Source: Pseudomonadota bacterium (lineage in GTDB: Bacteria > Pseudomonadota > Alphaproteobacteria > Acetobacterales > Acetobacteraceae). From it: a stretch of 9,675 nt of DNA. Under the pieces are notes generated by a model. It was given only the letters and a program-made list of their open reading frames with translations, did no database searches and had not been told where the DNA came from. The stretch's first letter is position 1. The number at the start of each line of letters is the position of its first letter. A program made the translations under genes and the position numbers. Shown here piece after piece: positions 5,780 through 9,675 of the stretch. The stretch is from the NCBI GenBank assembly GCA_021808985.1, contig JAKBAQ010000097.1, forward strand, positions 1 to 9,675. The letters are read 5' to 3'.

Positions 5780-5798
5780 AAAACCCGCGCCCCGCGGG
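5780..5798 (-). terminator. candidate Rho-independent terminator immediately after fabZ
   Basis: On the minus strand CCCGCG, loop GGG, CGCGGG (5798-5784) is followed by TTTT (5783-5780). The six-base all-GC stem with a three-base loop starts one nucleotide after the fabZ stop codon. The T-run is short, so termination may be partial (attenuation). Confidence 0.5.
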
Positions 5799-5799
5799 C

Positions 5800-6282
5800 T
5801 CAAACCTGGTCCATGATCATGGCGGTAATCGAGGCCTCCGCCACCACGGCGCCATCCACCCTGGCCACACCGTTAAAGCGCCACACATTGCCGCGCTTGC
5901 GGTCCTTCACCAGTTCCAGGCGCAGCTGGTCCCCCGGCGTCACCGGCTTGCGGAACTTCGCGTTCTCGATCGACATGAAATACACGATCGGCGTCCCCCC
6001 CTTCGGCTCCAGCCCGCTAATCACCAGCGCCGCCGCCGTCTGCGCCATGCTCTCCACGATCAGCACCCCCGGCATCACCGGATGCCCCGGAAAATGCCCC
6101 TGAAAAAACGGCTCATTCATGGTGACATTCTTAATCCCGGTCGCCGAATGGCCGTAGCGGATATCCACCATGCGGTCGATCAGCAGGAAGGGGTAACGAT
6201 GCGGAATCAGCTGCAACAGCTGCTTCACATCGAAAGCGCTTACATCCACCGGGGGGAGATCAACCTGGGGCACGTCATTCAT
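5800..6282 (-). CDS. fabZ: 3-hydroxyacyl-[acyl-carrier-protein] dehydratase FabZ
   Basis: FabZ dehydrates 3-hydroxyacyl-ACP to trans-2-enoyl-ACP in fatty acid elongation and so competes with LpxA and LpxD for the hydroxyacyl-ACP pool. The hot-dog fold is recognisable: LLQLIPHRYPFLLIDRM near residues 22-38, the central helix motif FFQGHFPGHPVMPGVLIVES, and FRKPVTPGDQL. In the 160-residue form chosen here the catalytic pair is His63 (in GHFPGHP) and Glu77 (in LIVESMAQ), matching E. coli His54 and Glu68. The start is taken as the ATG at 6282-6280 because AGGTGG (6297-6292) lies 9 nt before it. A TTG at 6291 would extend the protein by three residues and overlap the lpxD stop, but it would leave no room for the ribosome binding site. 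The gap to lpxD is 5 nt. A hairpin with a T-run follows the stop directly. Confidence 0.96.
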   Translation of the reverse strand: MNDVPQVDLPPVDVSAFDVKQLLQLIPHRYPFLLIDRMVDIRYGHSATGIKNVTMNEPFFQGHFPGHPVMPGVLIVESMAQTAAALVISGLEPKGGTPIVYFMSIENAKFRKPVTPGDQLRLELVKDRKRGNVWRFNGVARVDGAVVAEASITAMIMDQV

Positions 6283-6287
6283 CGGTT

Positions 6288-7337
6288 TCAACCACCTGCT
6301 TTTTTAGGTTTGCGGCCGTCTTGGGCCAGTTTACGAAGGGTAATGACCTCTCTGAAATAGGTTTTCGACGGCTGCGAGGGCGAACCCATGACCTCCTCTC
6401 CAGGGCCGACATCCGTCATCACCCCTGACTGCGCGCCAATCCGCGCGCCCCGCCCGATGCTCAGATGCCCCGTCAGCCCCGCCTGCGCCGCGATCATAAC
6501 CTGCGGGCCGATCGCCGTCGATCCCGAGATCCCCGCCTGCGCGACAATCACGGCATGCGCGCCGATTTTCACATTATGGCCGATCTGCACGAGGTTATCG
6601 ATATGCACCCCCGGCCCTATCACGGTATCCTGGGCCGAGCCACGGTCAATGCAGCTGTTCGCGCCAATCTCCGCCCCATCGCCTATCACCACCCGCCCCA
6701 GCTGCGGCACCGGCGTAAAGCCAGTGGGGCTGATGGCGAAGCCGAACCCGTCCTGGCCAATCCGCGCGCCCGGATAGAGCACCACCCGGTCCCCGATAAC
6801 CGCATGCGAAACCGAGACCTGCGCATGAATCCGGCACGCCGCGCCGATGATCACGCCCTCCCCGATGCAGCTCAGCGGCCCGATGATGCTCCCCGCGCCA
6901 ATTTCCACCCGCGCGCCAACCACCGCATTCGCGCCGATCTCAACGCTGGGGTCTATCACCGCCGAGGGGTCTATCACCGCGCTCGGATGAATCCCCGCCC
7001 TGGCCGCCGGAAAGGGATGAAACAAGGCCGCAACCTTGGCCCAGCCCACATAAGGCTCGCGCGTCACCAGCGCCACGGTCCCCTCCGGCACCCGCGCCGC
7101 CAGGTCCGGATGCACGATCACCGCCCCAGCCCTGATCCCAGGCAGCAGATCCGCATAGCGCCGGTTATCCAGAAACGTCACATCCTGCGGCCCCGCGCTT
7201 TGCAGCGGCGCCACGCCATAAATCAGCCGTTCCGGCACATCCGTGGGCGCGCCGACCAGCTCGGCCAGCGTCCGCAGGACATGCGGCCCGGTGCGCTCGA
7301 AGAATCGGGCATCACCGGGTTTTGCGACATCAGCCAT
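6288..7337 (-). CDS. lpxD: UDP-3-O-(3-hydroxyacyl)glucosamine N-acyltransferase LpxD
   Basis: LpxD adds the second hydroxyacyl chain, to the 2-amino group of UDP-3-O-acyl-glucosamine, after deacetylation by LpxC. The 349-residue protein has the uridine-binding N-terminal domain (about 1-112, including LQSAGPQDVTFLDNRRY) and a long left-handed beta-helix of hexapeptide repeats (about 115-315). A C-terminal helix follows (about 322-340, SKTYFREVITLRKLAQ). His254 in DNLVQIGHNVKIG corresponds to the catalytic His239 of E. coli; DGFGFA (196-201) is also conserved. Length is close to the 341 residues of E. coli. One helix turn (PSAVID, residues 118-129) is present in two nearly identical copies. 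The ATG lies 3 nt after the skp stop with only a weak Shine-Dalgarno, which implies translational coupling. Confidence 0.97.
   Translation of the reverse strand: MADVAKPGDARFFERTGPHVLRTLAELVGAPTDVPERLIYGVAPLQSAGPQDVTFLDNRRYADLLPGIRAGAVIVHPDLAARVPEGTVALVTREPYVGWAKVAALFHPFPAARAGIHPSAVIDPSAVIDPSVEIGANAVVGARVEIGAGSIIGPLSCIGEGVIIGAACRIHAQVSVSHAVIGDRVVLYPGARIGQDGFGFAISPTGFTPVPQLGRVVIGDGAEIGANSCIDRGSAQDTVIGPGVHIDNLVQIGHNVKIGAHAVIVAQAGISGSTAIGPQVMIAAQAGLTGHLSIGRGARIGAQSGVMTDVGPGEEVMGSPSQPSKTYFREVITLRKLAQDGRKPKKAGG
6948..6980. repeat. tandem 18-bp repeat inside lpxD
   Basis: GGGGTCTATCACCGC occurs at 6948-6962 and 6966-6980, a period of 18 bp. On the coding strand this encodes PSAVID twice, exactly one hexapeptide unit of the beta-helix. 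Confidence 0.8.
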
Positions 7338-7340
7338 GCG

Positions 7341-8093
7341 CTACTGGCCAGCACCCTGGTCCGGCGTGTCCACCTGCATGCCGGGCGTCACCACGCTGGG
7401 CGGCACCGGCACCGAGGGCAGCAGCTTGTTCAGCTGCGTCACCACCGCGTCGGTGATATCGAACGCATCCACATTCAGCGCTACCTGCTCGCGGTGCAGC
7501 ACCAGGTTCATGCCGCGCGCCTCCGCCTCCTGGCGGATGATGGCGATCAGCTCAGACTCGATAATCCCCAGCGCCGCCTGGCCGGAATTCTGGATCGCCT
7601 GGTTGCGTTCCTGGAACGAGGTCTGCGTCGCCGCCACCTCGTCGCGCAGCGCCTGCTCCTTGCTCGCCAGCTGGGCGTCGGTCAGGGTCGAGCGGTCAGC
7701 CTCGATCTGCGCCTGCTCGGCCTGGATCTTGTCACGCGCCGCCTGCGCCTCCTGGGCCAGTTCCTCCTGCCGCTGGCGGATCACCGCCTGCACGCCCTGC
7801 GCGGCGGTGGATTTCTGCATCACCTCCGGCACGCTCAGCACGCCGATAACCGCCACCGGCGGCGGCGCGCCCTTGGGCAGGGCGGGCAGCTGCGGAATGG
7901 GCGGCATCTGCTGCTGCGGCTGTGCCGCGGGGGTGGGTGCTGGCGTCTGCACATGCGCGGGTGCTGGCGCTGGCGCCGGCGCCTGGCTCGGCGGCATGAA
8001 ATAGCCCGGCGAAGACTGCGCCAAGGCGGCCGGCGCCACGGCAAGCGCCGCGAGGGCTACCAGAACCGGAGAAAATCGGGTGAAAAATGCCAC
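7341..8093 (-). CDS. skp: periplasmic chaperone Skp/OmpH with proline-rich insert
   Basis: Skp (OmpH) is a trimeric periplasmic chaperone that holds unfolded outer-membrane proteins before delivery to BamA, encoded just upstream. The 250-residue protein has a Sec signal peptide (about residues 1-25, hydrophobic VLVALAALAVAPAALA with likely cleavage after ALA). A Pro/Ala/Gln-rich low-complexity segment follows (about 29-79). The Skp strand AVIGVLSVPEVMQKS (81-95), a long charged coiled coil rich in Glu, Gln, Ala and Arg (about 100-195), and the closing VDAFDITDAVVTQLNKLLP (208-226) make up the rest. E. coli Skp is 161 residues with a short leader, so the proline-rich part accounts for much of the extra length. 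The start is GTG at 8093, immediately after the bamA TAA with no gap. GAGG (8103-8100) lies 6 nt before it, and the next in-frame Met would lose the signal peptide. Confidence 0.9.
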   Translation of the reverse strand: MAFFTRFSPVLVALAALAVAPAALAQSSPGYFMPPSQAPAPAPAPAHVQTPAPTPAAQPQQQMPPIPQLPALPKGAPPPVAVIGVLSVPEVMQKSTAAQGVQAVIRQRQEELAQEAQAARDKIQAEQAQIEADRSTLTDAQLASKEQALRDEVAATQTSFQERNQAIQNSGQAALGIIESELIAIIRQEAEARGMNLVLHREQVALNVDAFDITDAVVTQLNKLLPSVPVPPSVVTPGMQVDTPDQGAGQ

Positions 8094-9675
8094 TTAGAAC
8101 CTCGTACCAAATGAAACTCGGAATTGCTGCGTCTGGTCGCCCTTCTGTTTCACGACCGGGTCGGCCAGCGAGAGATTGATCAGGCCGAACGGCGTGTTCC
8201 ACGACAGGCCAACACCCGCTCCCACGCGCGGCGCCATGGTGTCATAGAGCGGCTGCGGCCCATAGCTCCCGCCCGTAATCTGGCGCGCTCCATAGAGCGA
8301 GCCGATATTCACGAAGGCGAACCCGCTCAGCCCCAGGTCGGGCGAAACCGGCAATGGGAACTTCATCTCCGTCATCTGCGTCCACATCACCCGCCCGCCC
8401 ACGGACTGCCCGCCATAGCTCACCCCTGCGGCATTATCCGCCGCCGTCTGCACGGTGGTCGGCCCCACGCCGCCATCGGCGAAGCCCAGCAGCGAGTCGC
8501 CGCCCAGGAAGAAGCGGTCCGTGATCCGGTCCTGATAGCCGAACAGCGGAATCAAATCGCCCCCCGTCGCCGCGAGCTTGAGCACCCAGGCATTGGAGCC
8601 GAAAATCCGCTCCAGCGGAATATAGTAGGTGATATCCGGGCTGATCCGCACATATTTCGCCGTGCCGCCGGCCCCGGCGAAGTCCACGGTCAAATCCGCC
8701 AGCAGGCCCTTGGTCGGATTCATGTCATCGTCCACATAGTCGAAGGTCAGCGTCTGGCTGATCTGGCTCAGGCTCGAGACACCCTGCTCACTGGTGATAT
8801 AAATGCTGGAGCCGGTCGGAATATTGTAAACATCCCGCTCGCTCAACGTATAGCTGAACGACTGGCGCACATGGTCGTTGAACCGGTAGCCCAGCCGCAC
8901 ATCCGCGCCGATATCGCTTTCCGAATAGCTGTAGCTGGTTGACTGCGCGGTATACGAATATGTCGAGGTGCGGAACAGATCGAACCCGGCGATCAGGTTG
9001 CGGTCCATGAAATACGGGTTGGTCACCCCCAGGTTCACCTGCGTGCCGCGCTGCGCGAGCATGGCGTTGATCGAGGTATTAACCCCCGTGCCCAGGAAGT
9101 TGTTCTGGCTCAACCCGGTATTCAGCAACGCCCCCAGGCTGCTCGAATACCCGCCGCCCAGCGAGAACTGCCCGGTCGCCTGCTCGGTCACCGCGGTATC
9201 CAGAATCACCTGCTGCGGCGTCGAGCCCGGCGAGGTGGTGATCTTCTCATCCTTGAAGAAGCCGAGATTCTTCAGCCGCTTGGTGGATTCATCGATCTTC
9301 GACTGGTTATAGCCATCCCCCTCGGCCACGGTCAGCTCGCGGCGGATCACCTTATCCTCCGTGCGCGTATTGCCGGTGATATCGATGCGCTGAATATAAA
9401 CCCTCGGCCCGTCGATCACGTCCAGCGTAATGGCCGCCGTCTTCGTCTTCGGGTCGCTCTGCACCTGCGGGTTCACCTGCGCGAAGGCATAGCCAAGGTC
9501 CAGCGCGCGCTGGTTCAGCGCGGTCACGCCCTGCGCCAGCGCATCGCCGTCAAACCAGTCCCCGGCCGAGAGCGGCACCAGCCCGGTCAGCTCCTTGCTG
9601 GTCAGCGTGCGGATGCCCGAGACAATCTTGATGCTGCTCACCCGGTAGCGCGGACCCTCGTAAATATCGTAGGTC
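8094..9675 (-). CDS. bamA: outer membrane protein assembly factor BamA, C-terminal 526 residues (5' end outside window)
   Basis: BamA is the essential Omp85 barrel of the BAM complex that folds and inserts outer-membrane proteins. The frame is open to the right window edge, starting TYDIYEGPRYRVSSIKI, and about 250 residues (signal peptide, POTRA1-3) must lie beyond it. Numbering from the first visible codon, POTRA4 spans about 8-90 and POTRA5 about 91-165 (VYIQRIDITGNTRTEDKVIRREL). The 16-strand barrel runs from about 168 to 526. Omp85 features include GQFSLGGGYSS, TNPYFMDRN, RFFLGGDSLLGFADGGVGP and the C-terminal Phe of FGTRF, the usual end of a beta-signal. The loop-6 motif, normally VRGF, reads LLGF (395-398), so the conserved arginine is replaced by Leu396. 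The gene leads the cluster and is followed without a gap by skp. Confidence 0.96.
   Translation of the reverse strand, partial: TYDIYEGPRYRVSSIKIVSGIRTLTSKELTGLVPLSAGDWFDGDALAQGVTALNQRALDLGYAFAQVNPQVQSDPKTKTAAITLDVIDGPRVYIQRIDITGNTRTEDKVIRRELTVAEGDGYNQSKIDESTKRLKNLGFFKDEKITTSPGSTPQQVILDTAVTEQATGQFSLGGGYSSSLGALLNTGLSQNNFLGTGVNTSINAMLAQRGTQVNLGVTNPYFMDRNLIAGFDLFRTSTYSYTAQSTSYSYSESDIGADVRLGYRFNDHVRQSFSYTLSERDVYNIPTGSSIYITSEQGVSSLSQISQTLTFDYVDDDMNPTKGLLADLTVDFAGAGGTAKYVRISPDITYYIPLERIFGSNAWVLKLAATGGDLIPLFGYQDRITDRFFLGGDSLLGFADGGVGPTTVQTAADNAAGVSYGGQSVGGRVMWTQMTEMKFPLPVSPDLGLSGFAFVNIGSLYGARQITGGSYGPQPLYDTMAPRVGAGVGLSWNTPFGLINLSLADPVVKQKGDQTQQFRVSFGTRF

Noticed and set aside
6465..8114. 549-codon open frame on the plus strand opposite lpxD and skp
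   Set aside because: Same Arg/His-rich shadow composition; both sense genes are unambiguous with catalytic motifs or a signal peptide.
1..9675. CRISPR array, tRNA, rRNA or insertion sequence
   Set aside because: No regularly spaced identical repeats, no tRNA-like cloverleaf or rRNA stretch and no transposase frame were found.

Overview
The window is a GC-rich alphaproteobacterial chromosome segment in which every supported gene lies on the minus strand, so the biological reading order runs from base 9675 down to base 1. The gene order bamA - skp/ompH - lpxD - fabZ - lpxA - lpxI is the classical outer-membrane/lipid A ('Raetz') cluster. Use of LpxI rather than LpxH is typical of alphaproteobacteria. 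A Hint_2-type protein, a family common in Acetobacteraceae and some Rhodobacteraceae, points to Rhodospirillales/Acetobacteraceae; this placement is an inference from gene content, not a computed classification.

Layout in reading order: (i) 9675-8094, the C-terminal two thirds of BamA, cut by the window edge. (ii) 8093-7341, periplasmic chaperone Skp/OmpH with a GTG start directly after the bamA stop. (iii) 7337-6288 lpxD and 6282-5800 fabZ, tightly packed. (iv) 5799-5578, a 222-bp gap that starts with a compact GC hairpin plus T-run (probable terminator or attenuator). It also carries an approximately 114-bp palindromic element bounded by GCTCTA(G/A)AGC decamers, with a plausible promoter inside it. 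(v) 5577-4750 lpxA and 4737-3916 lpxI. (vi) a 129-bp partly AT-rich gap, then 3786-3385 glyoxalase I (gloA), 3380-2169 a PAPS-type sulfotransferase and 2155-1079 a GT4-type glycosyltransferase. lpxB, which commonly follows lpxI, is not present here. (vii) 1078-713, a 366-bp non-coding region with four consecutive palindromes (915-1056), then an AT-rich block with phased 11-bp direct repeats and a likely promoter. (viii) 712-1, the start of a secreted-type protein whose Hint (Hedgehog/intein) domain begins just before the window ends.

The genes work together as an envelope module. BamA inserts outer-membrane proteins, Skp escorts them across the periplasm, and FabZ supplies acyl-ACPs. LpxA, LpxD and LpxI carry out the first acylation, second acylation and UMP-releasing steps of lipid A synthesis. 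The gloA-sulfotransferase-glycosyltransferase group could add a surface-glycan or lipid-decorating function, but no substrate can be read from sequence.

I do not see a clear, wholly new biological system. The points most worth a second look are the tandem palindrome cluster, the phased repeats in front of the Hint gene, the mobile-looking element between fabZ and lpxA, and two substitutions at normally conserved sites: LpxA His160-equivalent to Leu, and the BamA VRGF motif reading LLGF.
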